From Pseudomonas sp. DY-1 (GTDB lineage Bacteria; Pseudomonadota; Gammaproteobacteria; Pseudomonadales; Pseudomonadaceae), in contig NZ_CP032616.1 of assembly GCF_003626975.1 (NCBI RefSeq), positions 1,178,001-1,242,000 on the forward strand: DNA of 64,000 nt, in the 5' to 3' direction. Below, piece after piece: positions 49,085 through 57,111 of this stretch. The position numbers were made by a program, and so were the translations under genes. Below the pieces are notes generated by a model, which was not told where the DNA came from, did not search any database, and worked only from the letters and a program-made list of their open reading frames with translations. Position 1 is the stretch's first letter, and each line of letters begins with the position of its first letter.

Positions 49085-50485
49085 GGCAGGGCCTCCTGCT
49101 TCAGGAGAGGCGACTGCCGCGATAAGGTTCAGGTTGATTCGCGAACGGCAATGGTCACTCATGGAATACTTGAGCAGCGGCTGCACGGTGACCCCATGAA
49201 TGAGGATGCTCATGGCCACCACGCTGAGCACCAGGTCGCTCAGCAGGTGCCGATCCAGTTCGACGGCACCTTGATTGAGGACAAAGCAGAGGTAGAAGAG
49301 GCTGCCGATCCCGCGTATGCCAAACCAGCCGATGAGCAGGCGTTGGGGCGTCGGAATCTGTGGCGCGTGGATGAGCAGCAGGACGGCGGCGGGGCGCACC
49401 ACCAGGAACAGACCGAAGGCGACTATCACCGCCTCCCAGCGCCAGTGAGCGTAGAGCAGCGCGCCGAGCAGGGTGACCAGCAGGACCTCCAGGACCCGTT
49501 CCAGGAGGTTACCGAAGGCCAGGATGTCCACCATCAGCGCGCTGGCGGCGATTTGCGGGTGGAGCTCCTTGTCGTTTCCGAACTCGATGATCGCCTGGCC
49601 GTGGCTAGGCTCACGGTCTTCGGCTCCAGGCGTACTGACCTCGGCGGGCACCTCACCACTGGCGCCTACCTCCGCATGACGCATCCCCAGCCCTGCGGCG
49701 AAGGTGCCGAGGAATCCCCAGGCGCCGATGCTTTCCGTTGCCGCGTAGGAGAGGGCGATGACCGCCAGGGCAAGGAAGGTATTGGGCGATACCGCCATGT
49801 CCGTGTGCCGTGCGCGCAGGTGGATTCCGAGCTGGCCGACGATGCGGCCAAACCAGAAGCCGAACAGAAGGCCCGCCGGAATGGCCCAGACTACGTAGCG
49901 CAGCAACCAGGTCGCTGCGTCCTCCAGCGGAACGCTGGACAAGTCGCCGAACCCCAGGAGCAGCAACCCCGCCATCACGAAGGGAAAGGCGATTCCATCG
50001 TTCAGCCCTGCCTCCCCGGTCAGGGCGAAGCGCATCGGATCCGTATCAGCGGCATCGTTCACCTGGATCAGATTGGCCAGCACTGGGTCGGTGGGCGAGA
50101 GAATCGCGGCCAGCAGCAGCGCCAGGCCGGGGCTGAGGCCTAGTGCGAAGTACAGGAACACTGCCAGGCCAATGATGGTGGCGATCAGCACCGGGCCCGC
50201 CAGCAACCAGGCCGGACGCCACTCTGGAGCCCGGAAGGGCAGGCGTAACCTCAGCCCGGAGAGGAACAGCGAGATGAGCACCGTCGCTTCCACCAGGTGT
50301 TCAAGCCACGGACCGACCGTCAGCACGTCCTGTTCCCACAGGCCGAAGCCAACGGGCCCTATGAGCAGGCCGAACAGCAGGTAGATGGCGGAGGTGGACA
50401 GGGGCAGGAGCCGGACATAGGCAGAGGCGAGCCCGAGTATGAGCAGGATGCTGCCCAGCACAAGCATCCACAGGAAGAAGGTCAC
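46535..50485 (-). CDS. ligD: CPA1 cation/proton antiporter and LigD joined in one open frame
   Basis: A single 1316-codon frame encodes two unrelated proteins. Residues 1-440 are a CPA1 (NhaP-type) antiporter with about 12 helices and the conserved SPTDPVLANL and GEAGLNDG motifs. Residues 468-1316 are a full LigD: 3'-phosphoesterase (HDATRLHYDFRLE), ATP-dependent DNA ligase (EVKFDGYR, then EGLIGKRAGSLY) and primase-type polymerase (LDLDPDP, KTSGGKGMHLVVPL). The linker is only ~27 residues and no stop lies between them. A GTG with a strong Shine-Dalgarno at 49084 suggests LigD is also, or mainly, translated alone. LigD repairs double-strand breaks with Ku; no ku gene is seen here. Confidence 0.8.
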   Translation of the reverse strand: MTFFLWMLVLGSILLILGLASAYVRLLPLSTSAIYLLFGLLIGPVGFGLWEQDVLTVGPWLEHLVEATVLISLFLSGLRLRLPFRAPEWRPAWLLAGPVLIATIIGLAVFLYFALGLSPGLALLLAAILSPTDPVLANLIQVNDAADTDPMRFALTGEAGLNDGIAFPFVMAGLLLLGFGDLSSVPLEDAATWLLRYVVWAIPAGLLFGFWFGRIVGQLGIHLRARHTDMAVSPNTFLALAVIALSYAATESIGAWGFLGTFAAGLGMRHAEVGASGEVPAEVSTPGAEDREPSHGQAIIEFGNDKELHPQIAASALMVDILAFGNLLERVLEVLLVTLLGALLYAHWRWEAVIVAFGLFLVVRPAAVLLLIHAPQIPTPQRLLIGWFGIRGIGSLFYLCFVLNQGAVELDRHLLSDLVLSVVAMSILIHGVTVQPLLKYSMSDHCRSRINLNLIAAVASPEAGGPAVSDSLDDYKRKRDFDTSPEPAGRPARVHGGRKASARALQFCIQEHDATRLHYDFRLELDGTLKSWAVPKGPSLDPQVKRLAIQVEDHPLDYADFEGHIPEGHYGAGDVIVWDRGIWIPQLDPVAGYAMGKLKFELRGEKLSGIWNLVRTNMPGKQEQWFLIKHRDDAARTEGELDITEALPGSVLSERTLLPKAKGKQTPEQQRTPVSRRSRGKRLEGSLPAPLPAFIKPQLATLVDDTPDGDWRYEVKFDGYRILARIEHGEVWLFTRNGKDWSTRLPGQRNALAGLGLESAWLDGEVIVAGDDGTPDFQALQNAFETGRSEDILYYLFDLLYLDGNDLRGVPLEQRRATLEKLLKDTDDSLLRYSADLIGDPDSLLGSACRMKLEGLIGKRAGSLYQSRRSTDWIKLKCKQRQEFVIVGYTEPKGSRSHFGALLLALHDEDSGELRYAGKVGTGFDQATLTRVQARMKPLDVAKPTLANPPTGTEATGVHWLKPELLAEVAFAEMTREGLVRHAVFNGLRSDKPASAITFETPRHAAGAKQGADARPAHEYAGATARKVRITHPDRIIDASLGSTKRDLVEYYADIAPWLLPQLRDRPLALLRAPDGIAGELFFQKSGEQLGIDAMELLEKSRAGQPAMVINSIEALIGAVQMGTLELHTWNATGADLDHPDRFILDLDPDPALPWKTMVEATQLVLTVLDELGLTAFLKTSGGKGMHLVVPLKPKDDWDQVKDFSHAIATHMAQHLPQRFSAKSGPKNRVGKIFIDYLRNGLGATTVTAYSVRAREGLPVSVPVLFEEIAALKGAHDWTIRNLRKRLDEAGESPWAGFENQRQTITRSMRKRLGLA

Positions 50486-50515
50486 GCTGGATGGGCCGCG
50501 CCGACCAGATCGCGG

Positions 50516-51007
50516 CTAGCGTAGCGGGTGGGCAGCGGCCAGGGCGTGGGCCTGCTCCAGACGGTGCACGAATACCGGCAGCGTGGTGCGTGCGAAGTCC
50601 TGCAACTCCAGGTCGTCGATGTCGGCGGCCGAGCGTTCAAGCAACGCCACAACCGCTTCGTTGGCGGCGACCTGTCCGGTAGCGAAGGCGGCATCGAAGT
50701 GTTCGGGCTCGATGCTTTGCAACTCATCCAGCTCCGCGCCCGCCCCAGAATCGCTTAGGAGCTGCGGGCATTTGCGTCCAGCCAAGGACTGCAACGCCCC
50801 ATTGACCCGGCAGTGCTCTACCATGGTGATCATGGCAAAGGCGCGAACATCGGCGGAGGGGCTTTTCTGCAGGGCAATTTCGGCGGCCTGCATGCCGACT
50901 TCGCCAGTGGCGAGAGCCAGGGCACAAAAGGCTCCGGATTCGCGCTCGACTTCGGAAAAGCTTCGGGGGGAGGGTTCGCCAGTGTCCAGATCAGGTAGGG
51001 AAATCAT
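50516..51007 (-). CDS. DUF4142 ferritin-like helical protein
   Basis: The 163-residue protein looks like a four-helix DUF4142 member. It has a long helix from FCALALATGEVGMQAAEIALQKS, then FAMITMVEHCRVNGAL, and a second half with FDAAFATGQVAANEAVVALLER and FARTTLPVFVHRLEQA. Many family members are exported, but here no signal peptide is visible. Function is unknown; relatives occur in stress loci. It starts upstream of the antiporter-LigD frame with a gap of 30 bases and is likely co-transcribed. Confidence 0.68.
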   Translation of the reverse strand: MISLPDLDTGEPSPRSFSEVERESGAFCALALATGEVGMQAAEIALQKSPSADVRAFAMITMVEHCRVNGALQSLAGRKCPQLLSDSGAGAELDELQSIEPEHFDAAFATGQVAANEAVVALLERSAADIDDLELQDFARTTLPVFVHRLEQAHALAAAHPLR

Positions 51008-51071
51008 GGTATTTCACCCTTGAAAATTGAGGTCATCCGTACAATTGGGATGTCTCCGCGCGTTCTCGGGT

Positions 51072-52247
51072 TCAGGTTATTTTTCGCTCTGTCGGCCACC
51101 CTTCGGTGAACTCTGCCAGCAAACCATCGACCACTGTGATCAATGCTCGAGGCTTCGATGAGCCTTGCGCAAGGGCGTGCTGGTACGCGTCGAGCTGGCG
51201 GTCGGCGCTGCTGCCTGATTGCAGGATTTGGTGTGCCTGCGCGAACGCGCCTTCTTCACCCAGGGCCCTTGCCGTCGCGCCAAAACGCTCTTCGGCCAGG
51301 GTGAGCCAGGTCGAGGTGTCCATTGCGTGACAGCCGGTTTCGTCCAGGTAACGGCCGTGGATGCCTTGCAGACGCGCCCGCCAGTAATTCTCCGTGACCA
51401 CCTGCCGCTGGATGGCTGTAACGCTGGGGAGCTCGAGGTGCGCGAGGGCGTGAGTGACCATGCTGCGGAACAGGCCGGCGATGCACAGCGAATCCGCCAG
51501 TCGTGGACAGGCATCGGCGATACGCAGCTCCAGGGTGGGGAAGCGGGCGGAAGGGCGGATGAACCACCAGATGTCGTTGTCGTTGCGAATGGAAGCGCTG
51601 CTGAGTAACCACCTGACATGCTCCCGGTACTCTGCCTCGCTCGCGAAATCGTCAGGCAATTCCATCCTCGGCCACTGCCCGCAGATTACCCGGCGATAAC
51701 TCATGCAACCGGTGGCATGGCCCAACCAGAACGGCGAAGATGCACTGAGGGCGAGCAGCAACGGCAGCCAATGCAACAGCTGGCGCATCAGGCGGACGCG
51801 GTCATGGCCGGCAGGGATACCCACATGCACGTGAAGACCGCAAAGCAGGCTGCTGCGGGCGATCATCCGGTAATCATCGAATAGGCATTCATAACGCGGC
51901 GAAGGATTGCTGCGTGTCGTCAGACCGTCGGCGAAGGGATGGCTACCGGCTGAAACCAGCCCCATGCCGAATCCGGCCACCGCTTGAGCGAGGCGCGCGC
52001 GCTGGTCCAGCAGGCAAGCCCTTGCCTCGGTGAAGTCGTGGAGTATCGGTGTGACCAGTTCCAGTTGGCACTCGAACATCTCCTCCGCCAGGCAAGTACC
52101 CAGTGCGCTGCTGCAAGCTGCGAGGAGACCGGGAGGGGCCTGCGTTGGCACATTTCGCGTGCGCAGGTCCACCAACAGACATTCCTCTTCTATGCCAAAG
52201 CCTGGCGGCGGTAGCGGTTTCAACATTGACGTGAATCCATGGACCAA
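51072..52247 (-). CDS. Carboxylate-amine ligase (GCS2/YbdK family)
   Basis: The 391-residue ATP-dependent ligase of the glutamate-cysteine ligase 2 family begins GFGIEEECLLVD. It contains the metal/ATP-binding CGLHVHVGIP and TLELRIADACPRL segments. The family forms amide bonds between a carboxylate and an amine, often weakly as gamma-glutamylcysteine synthetase. ATG 52247 follows TTGAGGAATTGGTCC and is preferred to the ATG at 52226. It is divergent from an iron-enzyme/methyltransferase pair with 117 bases between, so the three may share regulation. Confidence 0.83.
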   Translation of the reverse strand: MVHGFTSMLKPLPPPGFGIEEECLLVDLRTRNVPTQAPPGLLAACSSALGTCLAEEMFECQLELVTPILHDFTEARACLLDQRARLAQAVAGFGMGLVSAGSHPFADGLTTRSNPSPRYECLFDDYRMIARSSLLCGLHVHVGIPAGHDRVRLMRQLLHWLPLLLALSASSPFWLGHATGCMSYRRVICGQWPRMELPDDFASEAEYREHVRWLLSSASIRNDNDIWWFIRPSARFPTLELRIADACPRLADSLCIAGLFRSMVTHALAHLELPSVTAIQRQVVTENYWRARLQGIHGRYLDETGCHAMDTSTWLTLAEERFGATARALGEEGAFAQAHQILQSGSSADRQLDAYQHALAQGSSKPRALITVVDGLLAEFTEGWPTERKIT

Positions 52248-52364
52248 TTCCTCAAACTGACCCGGCCGTAACGCGGCGGTTCAGGCCATGACAGCCGCCT
52301 GTCCATCACGCTGAATCTTTCCACTGCCCACGGTTCGGAAAGTGAGGTCATAAAGGATCCGGCA

Positions 52365-53753
52365 ATGGACAAGTCTCTTCTCTGCGACGGTAGTGCTGCC
52401 GTCCTTTCGCAGCCCCTGGAAGTCGATTCTGCGAAGACCCTCTACTGGAAGATGCTGGCCGACCCGCCGTCGGCGTTGATCGTCCAGCGTGCACGATGCT
52501 TCCTGGGCGTTCAGCTGGCGCGGGCCACCTGCCTTCCGTGCGACATGCCGTTGGAGCCTGCGAGAATCCTCCCGTGGATGGAAAGTCGCGTTCGCCAGAC
52601 GGCGAACGCCTACGCCGAGTACCAGGCGCAACGGGCCAAGGGCCAGCCTCGTCGCTACTTTCTCTGTCGCGCCCACGCCCTGTATTTCCTGCGCGGCGTA
52701 GCACCCACCAAGCTGGTTGACGGCGCCTGGCTCTACGGCCTGCTCGCGCATTGGAGAGAACACCGTTTTCAGGGCCTGGTGCGTACCTACCTGGAAGAAC
52801 TGGGGGAGGGTGTGCCGGAACAGAACCATGTGCTGATCTACCGGAACCTGCTGGCCCGCCAAGGCTGCGACGATATCGAATCACTGGACGACGAGTGCTA
52901 TATCCAGGGAGCCACGCAACTGGCGCTCGGGTACCTGGCGCGGGAGCGCCTGCCGGAGGTCATCGGCTACAACCTGGGCTACGAGCAGTTGCCGCTGCAC
53001 CTGCTGATCTGTGCGCGGGAGCTGGCGGAGCTGGGTATCGACCCGCACTATTTCCGCCTGCACGTCACCATCGACAACGTCAGTTGCGGCCATGCCATGC
53101 AGGCGGTCAAGGCACTTCAGGAGAACCTGCCCCTGGCTGACCGGCGCGACGAGTTCCTCGCCCGAGTGGCCGGGGGATACCGGCTCAATGACACGGGGCT
53201 CGGCACGCTCGACGTGATCGAGCGCTTCGACCTGGAACACGAGCTCCTTTGCATGCTCGAGCGCAAGCGACTCAAGGCGCAGAACATGCATTCGGATAGT
53301 TCGGCGTTGCAGGGTTGCCCACTGAACCTCTGGCTCAGTAGGCCAGGACAGATGAAGCGCCTGCTTACCGCACTCGAGCAGCGCGGCTGGATTCGCCGTA
53401 ATGAGGCTCCCGCCGCCAGCCGATTCTGGCAGGTGGTCAACGGCCAGTCGGCAGCCATGTTCGGCGTGTTCAGCCCCTATGAAAAACAGTTGATCCACGA
53501 CTGGATCGCTGGTCGCTGGCTGGCGACACCAGAAGCCGCCTGCCGACCCTGGCGCCGCAAACGGCACAGAGCGTCGCCGGCGTTCGGTGGGACCGACGAA
53601 TTCGATCGCGACGAGCGTGCCCTGAAGGCGCAACTGGACGCGATAGACCCAGATGGCGGCATGCAGCGACTCATCAGCCTGATGTCACCGGCCTACCATT
53701 ACCGGCCCGCGGGGCTGCTCGCGACCCGCCTGTTCACGGCACAGACGAGATGA
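52365..53753 (+). CDS. Haem-oxygenase-like di-iron enzyme (HDO-type)
   Basis: The 462-residue protein matches the iron-containing redox enzyme family. Candidate iron ligands follow the family spacing: E145 and H155 (YLEELGEGVPEQNH), E207 (GYEQLPLH), then H233, D237 and H243 in RLHVTIDNVSCGHA. Characterised members activate O2 for N-oxygenation, decarboxylation or C-C cleavage of amino- or fatty-acid-like substrates. Flanking N- and C-terminal regions (helical, ~110 and ~200 residues) make it larger than those enzymes. The methyltransferase gene follows 19 bases later, and a divergent carboxylate-amine ligase lies upstream. The substrate is unknown. Confidence 0.72.
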   Translation: MDKSLLCDGSAAVLSQPLEVDSAKTLYWKMLADPPSALIVQRARCFLGVQLARATCLPCDMPLEPARILPWMESRVRQTANAYAEYQAQRAKGQPRRYFLCRAHALYFLRGVAPTKLVDGAWLYGLLAHWREHRFQGLVRTYLEELGEGVPEQNHVLIYRNLLARQGCDDIESLDDECYIQGATQLALGYLARERLPEVIGYNLGYEQLPLHLLICARELAELGIDPHYFRLHVTIDNVSCGHAMQAVKALQENLPLADRRDEFLARVAGGYRLNDTGLGTLDVIERFDLEHELLCMLERKRLKAQNMHSDSSALQGCPLNLWLSRPGQMKRLLTALEQRGWIRRNEAPAASRFWQVVNGQSAAMFGVFSPYEKQLIHDWIAGRWLATPEAACRPWRRKRHRASPAFGGTDEFDRDERALKAQLDAIDPDGGMQRLISLMSPAYHYRPAGLLATRLFTAQTR

Positions 53754-53772
53754 ATTTGAAGAGGCCAGGACC

Positions 53773-54732
53773 ATGCAATTCGACGAAACCTGCACTGAGC
53801 TGTCCAGACGCAACCAGGCCCTGCTGCAACTGGGCGAGTCGCTGAAGCAAAGCGGCTATCGCTTCACCACCGTCACACCTGCCACCCACCAGCGCATCAA
53901 CCGCCGTCCTGGAAACGCCATGGCGACGGACCTGGCCGGAGTATTTGGCTGGAGCCGTCCCTTCGTCCGTAATGTGGTTGGTGAATCCCTGTTCCGCCAG
54001 ATGGAGGCAGCTGATGTGCTGTCCGCTGGGGTCGACGGTTTCCGCTCCGTGGTTCGCTGGTCCGACCTGGGCGATGAGCTCTACGTGCACTCCGCGTTCC
54101 CCACCGATGCTGCCGATGCGGTGTTTTTCGGCCCGGATACCTACCGGTTTGTACAAGCCATCGACGCTTTGCTCGACACCCGCGGCCATGAGGTGCGCAA
54201 GGCCGTGGACGTGGGCTGCGGTACTGGCGCGGCGGCCATCCGCATCGCCCAACGCTATCCGCGAGCGGATGTCCAGGCGCTGGATATCAATCTGCGGGCA
54301 CTGGAATTCACCCGGGTCAACGCTCGCCTGGCGGCAACGCCGGGAGTACGCGCGGTTGCCAGCGACCTGTTGCGCGAGGCTGAAGGCACCTTCGACCTGA
54401 TTGTTGCCAATCCGCCCTACATGCTGGACCCGGCTCAACGCAGCTACCGCCACGGGGGAGGGGAGATGGGCAGCGGGCTGTCCCTTGCCATCCTCGACAG
54501 CGGTGTGGCGCGCCTGGCACCTGGCGGCGCCTTGCTGCTCTATACCGGCGTGGCCATGGTGAACGGGCGGGACGGATTCTATGAACGCATTGCGGAATGC
54601 CTCGACGCTTGCGATTGCCAATGGCACTACCGGGAGCTGGACCCGGACGTGTTCGGCGAGGAGTTGGACGAGTCCGCCTACCAGCATGCCGAGCGCATCG
54701 CGGCCGTGCTGCTGACGGTCCAGCGCACCTAG
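53773..54732 (+). CDS. SAM-dependent methyltransferase with NPPY motif
   Basis: The 319-residue class I methyltransferase has the SAM loop AVDVGCGTGAAAIRIA (about residue 144) and VANPPYML (about residue 212). The NPPY motif is that of N-methyltransferases acting on planar nitrogen of glutamine, adenine or guanine. A ~130-residue N-terminal domain precedes it. Its gene directly follows the di-iron enzyme with its own GAGGCCAGGACC site. Its stop codon abuts the stop of the convergent channel gene with no bases between. Confidence 0.82.
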   Translation: MQFDETCTELSRRNQALLQLGESLKQSGYRFTTVTPATHQRINRRPGNAMATDLAGVFGWSRPFVRNVVGESLFRQMEAADVLSAGVDGFRSVVRWSDLGDELYVHSAFPTDAADAVFFGPDTYRFVQAIDALLDTRGHEVRKAVDVGCGTGAAAIRIAQRYPRADVQALDINLRALEFTRVNARLAATPGVRAVASDLLREAEGTFDLIVANPPYMLDPAQRSYRHGGGEMGSGLSLAILDSGVARLAPGGALLLYTGVAMVNGRDGFYERIAECLDACDCQWHYRELDPDVFGEELDESAYQHAERIAAVLLTVQRT

Positions 54733-55620
54733 TTAGTCGTCTTCCGGCTTTGCGACCAGCTCGCGGCGGCGCTCTCGTTCTGCTTGCTGGAGTTCGACGT
54801 CGCTGCGGATCTGGGCATGGCTGATCAGCGCGAAGATGAAACTGCCACCGACGATGTTGCCGGCCAGGGTTGGAGCGGCGAACACCAGCCAGAACTCCAT
54901 CCACGCCAGTTCGCCGGCGAACACCAGGTAAGCGGCCTCCACCGAGCCGACCACGATATGGGTAAAGTCGCCCAGGCCCATCAGTGTGGTGACCATCACG
55001 ATGATCCAGAACTTGGCGCTTTCCTGGGCCGGGATCATCCAGACCATGGTGGCGATCATCCAGCCGGAGATAACGCCACGGGCGAACATCTGGGTGCTGT
55101 CGTTTTCCATCAGCTTGCGACCGATTTCGAGGAAAGCCTCGTCGGTTTGCGTGTCGAAGATCGGTAACTGGAGCATCCCGTAGGCCACCAGAAACGTCCC
55201 CGCGAGATTGCCAGCCAGTACCACGCTCCAGAGCTTGCCCAGGCGGCTGAGGTTGCCCAGCGTAGGCTTGTTCATGAACGGCAGCACGGCCGTGAGGGTG
55301 TTCTCAGTGAAGAGTTGCTGGCGGGCGAGGATCACCGCGAGAAAGCCTGCCGAATAACCGATGCTGGAAATTGCCACGGCACTCTCGATGCCCTCCAGGC
55401 GCGCCCGCAGCAATCCCATGCCCATCATCGAAAGGCCCATGGACAGCCCTGCTGCAAGTGCCGACCACCACAGCGCGGCGACCGTGCGTTGCAGCTCCTG
55501 GTCACCCTGCAAACGGATGATCTCGTGCACCACGGCGGCGCGCGGTGGCTTGCTCTTGTGTACTTCGCGCTCTTCGCTGGCGGTGAGGGCCGGGGTCTTG
55601 TCGCTGTTGCTCTTGTCCAT
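54733..55620 (-). CDS. Formate/nitrite-transporter (FNT) family channel
   Basis: The 295-residue inner-membrane protein has six hydrophobic helices of the FNT fold, with SMGLSMMGMGLL, FLAVILARQQLFTENTLTAVLP, NLAGTFLVAYG and LAGNIVGGSFIFALISH. It resembles the YfdC-like subgroup rather than FocA. Such channels pass small monovalent anions. The N-terminus (about 50 residues) is charged and cytosolic, as is the tail. ATG 55620 follows CGAAGGTCATTGCC. No formate or nitrite enzymes are nearby, so its substrate is open. Confidence 0.82.
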   Translation of the reverse strand: MDKSNSDKTPALTASEEREVHKSKPPRAAVVHEIIRLQGDQELQRTVAALWWSALAAGLSMGLSMMGMGLLRARLEGIESAVAISSIGYSAGFLAVILARQQLFTENTLTAVLPFMNKPTLGNLSRLGKLWSVVLAGNLAGTFLVAYGMLQLPIFDTQTDEAFLEIGRKLMENDSTQMFARGVISGWMIATMVWMIPAQESAKFWIIVMVTTLMGLGDFTHIVVGSVEAAYLVFAGELAWMEFWLVFAAPTLAGNIVGGSFIFALISHAQIRSDVELQQAERERRRELVAKPEDD

Positions 55621-55724
55621 GGCAATGACCTTCGCAGGATGGCTACTCACATGTGACCGTGCGCCGATCATGTGGACTCCATGTCATCCATCGCGGCGCC
55701 AATGACCGCCGGGGAAAAATACCT

Positions 55725-55752
55725 GAACGATCACTGCGGGTAATACGTCGGA
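55725..55752 (+). promoter_or_regulatory. Candidate AlgU-type promoter for the DUF2383 gene
   Basis: GAACGA (55725-55730) is followed after 17 bases by TCGGA (55748-55752). This is the same spacing and -10 as the element before glgE. A start near 55759 would leave a leader of about 60 bases. Confidence 0.4.
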
Positions 55753-55817
55753 ACCTGCGTAGGCCCGGCTCGGGTCACCCACCCACACATTGGCCGTCGA
55801 AGGCCAGGAGCTGACAC

Positions 55818-56282
55818 ATGGAACTCACAGAAGATCGCAAAGAGATCGTTCACACCCTCAACAACCTCATCGAAACCAGCAAGGACGGCGAAGCAGGCTT
55901 CAAGGTCTGTGCCGAGGACGTCAAACGGCCTGACCTTAAGCAAGTATTCATGGAGCACTCACGGCAATGCGGTACGGCGGCAGCCGAACTGCAGCGAGCG
56001 GTGCTGGAACTCGGAGGCAAGCCCGAAGAAAGCACCAGCGTCAGTGGCGACCTGCATCGGCGCTGGGTCGACCTGAAATCCCTGGTGACCGGTAAGGATG
56101 AGGAAGTCATCCTCAACGAAGCCGAACGCGGCGAGGACGTGGCCAAGAAGCACTATGCCGAAGCGCTGCGAACGAACCTGCCAACGGACATTCGCGCCAT
56201 CGTGCAGCGGCAGTATGAAGGGGTGATGCGCAACCATGATCAGATCAAGGCGCTGCGCAACGCAGAGCGTGCCAGGGGCTGA
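55818..56282 (+). CDS. DUF2383 four-helix protein (PA2169-like)
   Basis: The 154-residue helical protein matches the PA2169-type DUF2383 family: EIVHTLNNLIETSKDGEAGFKVCAEDV, then LHRRWVDLKSLVTGKDEEVILNEAERGED and VQRQYEGVMRNHDQIKALR. The Glu and His residues sit in ferritin-like positions, but metal binding is unproven. In P. aeruginosa this family belongs to a stress-induced region with ligD, treS and glgE, matching the neighbours here. It has its own promoter candidate and a strong terminator, so it is a single-gene unit. Confidence 0.88.
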   Translation: MELTEDRKEIVHTLNNLIETSKDGEAGFKVCAEDVKRPDLKQVFMEHSRQCGTAAAELQRAVLELGGKPEESTSVSGDLHRRWVDLKSLVTGKDEEVILNEAERGEDVAKKHYAEALRTNLPTDIRAIVQRQYEGVMRNHDQIKALRNAERARG

Positions 56283-56319
56283 TCAGTGGGGCGAGGCATC
56301 CGGGTGCTGGATGCGCCAG

Positions 56320-56347
56320 AAGGCCCGGACATGCTTCGGGCCTTTTC
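56320..56347 (+). terminator. Intrinsic terminator after the DUF2383 gene
   Basis: AAGGCCCG (56320-56327) pairs with CGGGCCTT (56337-56344) around a 9-base loop and is followed by a T run (56343-56346). It starts 38 bases after the stop codon. Confidence 0.85.
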
Positions 56348-56442
56348 ATGCCCGCCAGCTGCTCATCCGTCTGGCAAAAAGTCTGAATCATTGCTGCGGC
56401 CGGCCAGTCGACTGAAACAGGTAACCCAATCGGAGAGCCATC

Positions 56443-56829
56443 ATGATTCGCGACAAACCCACCCCCTGGGAAGATACCGAGTACCGCATGAACTCACCTC
56501 GCGAGCTGGACTTCAATCAGGAGCGAGATACCCGTGAGGGCAGCATCGAAGACTTGCGCCCGACCGGCGAGGCCGAGCAGGAATATGCGTCGGAGTCTGT
56601 GGTGGAACACGGCGACCAGTCACCCTACGCCCCGTATGACCAGACTGGCGCCCGCTCGCCGGAAGAACCTGGCGGTGGCCCAGCAGATACCGAACTGCGC
56701 ACGGTGGGTGAATCCGAGATCGGCGGCGGCATCGGTCTCGATGAAGGGGAGCTTGCGCGTTCCGCCCCCCTCGACGGCAAGCCCTGGACCGACCGGGTGT
56801 CTCCGGTGGATGACGACGGAAACGAGTGA
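56443..56829 (+). CDS. Acidic, disordered hypothetical protein
   Basis: The 128-residue protein is highly acidic and rich in Gly, Pro, Ser and Glu (SPEEPGGGPADTELRTVGESE), with almost no hydrophobic core. It should be natively unfolded, like many hydration-protective stress proteins. No catalytic motif is visible. The ATG follows CGGAGAGCCATC. It begins a run of small genes ending in a metallothionein. Function is unknown. Confidence 0.7.
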   Translation: MIRDKPTPWEDTEYRMNSPRELDFNQERDTREGSIEDLRPTGEAEQEYASESVVEHGDQSPYAPYDQTGARSPEEPGGGPADTELRTVGESEIGGGIGLDEGELARSAPLDGKPWTDRVSPVDDDGNE

Positions 56830-56862
56830 TTGCTCGCGCCGCAGGCGCGGGGAGGTACTGCC

Positions 56863-56994
56863 ATGAACGATTCCAGGATCAGTTGGGTCCCCGCCAATCG
56901 CTTCGGCGTAAAGGTCGTGGTGTCGCTGAGCAAAAAACGCCGGTCGCGTAAACAGCGAGGCAAGGCTACCAGCCAAGCGGCAGGAAGGGTCTGA
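56863..56994 (+). CDS. Tiny basic protein (43 residues)
   Basis: The frame encodes MNDSRISWVPANRFGVKVVV and then a strongly basic tail (SKKRRSRKQRGKATSQ), suggesting nucleic-acid binding. The start has a textbook site, GGGGAGGTACTGCC, so translation is likely. It lies 33 bases after the acidic protein and 3 bases before the next ATG. No family is recognised. Confidence 0.55.
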   Translation: MNDSRISWVPANRFGVKVVVSLSKKRRSRKQRGKATSQAAGRV

Positions 56995-56997
56995 ATC

Positions 56998-57111
56998 ATG
57001 CAGCTACCGCATAAGCACCGCTACCCGGAAAACCGCCAGCGGCCACTGATCAGCCATGTGCCCCAGCCCAACACAGCCCTGGGCTTCTACCTCTGGAGGG
57101 TAAGACCATGA
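56998..57111 (+). CDS. Tiny protein (37 residues) coupled to the metallothionein
   Basis: The frame encodes a His/Pro/Arg-rich peptide (MQLPHKHRYPENRQRPLISH...). Its ATG follows GGCAGGAAGGGTC, and its TGA overlaps the metallothionein ATG (ATGA). The coupling is the main evidence that it is real; it may serve to load ribosomes onto the next gene. No known family. Confidence 0.5.
   Translation: MQLPHKHRYPENRQRPLISHVPQPNTALGFYLWRVRP

Noticed and set aside
52248..52364. AlgU-type promoter between the carboxylate-amine ligase and the HDO gene
   Set aside because: The only GAAC on the ligase strand (52277-52282) has no acceptable -10 and would place the start too close to the ATG; none is seen for the HDO gene.
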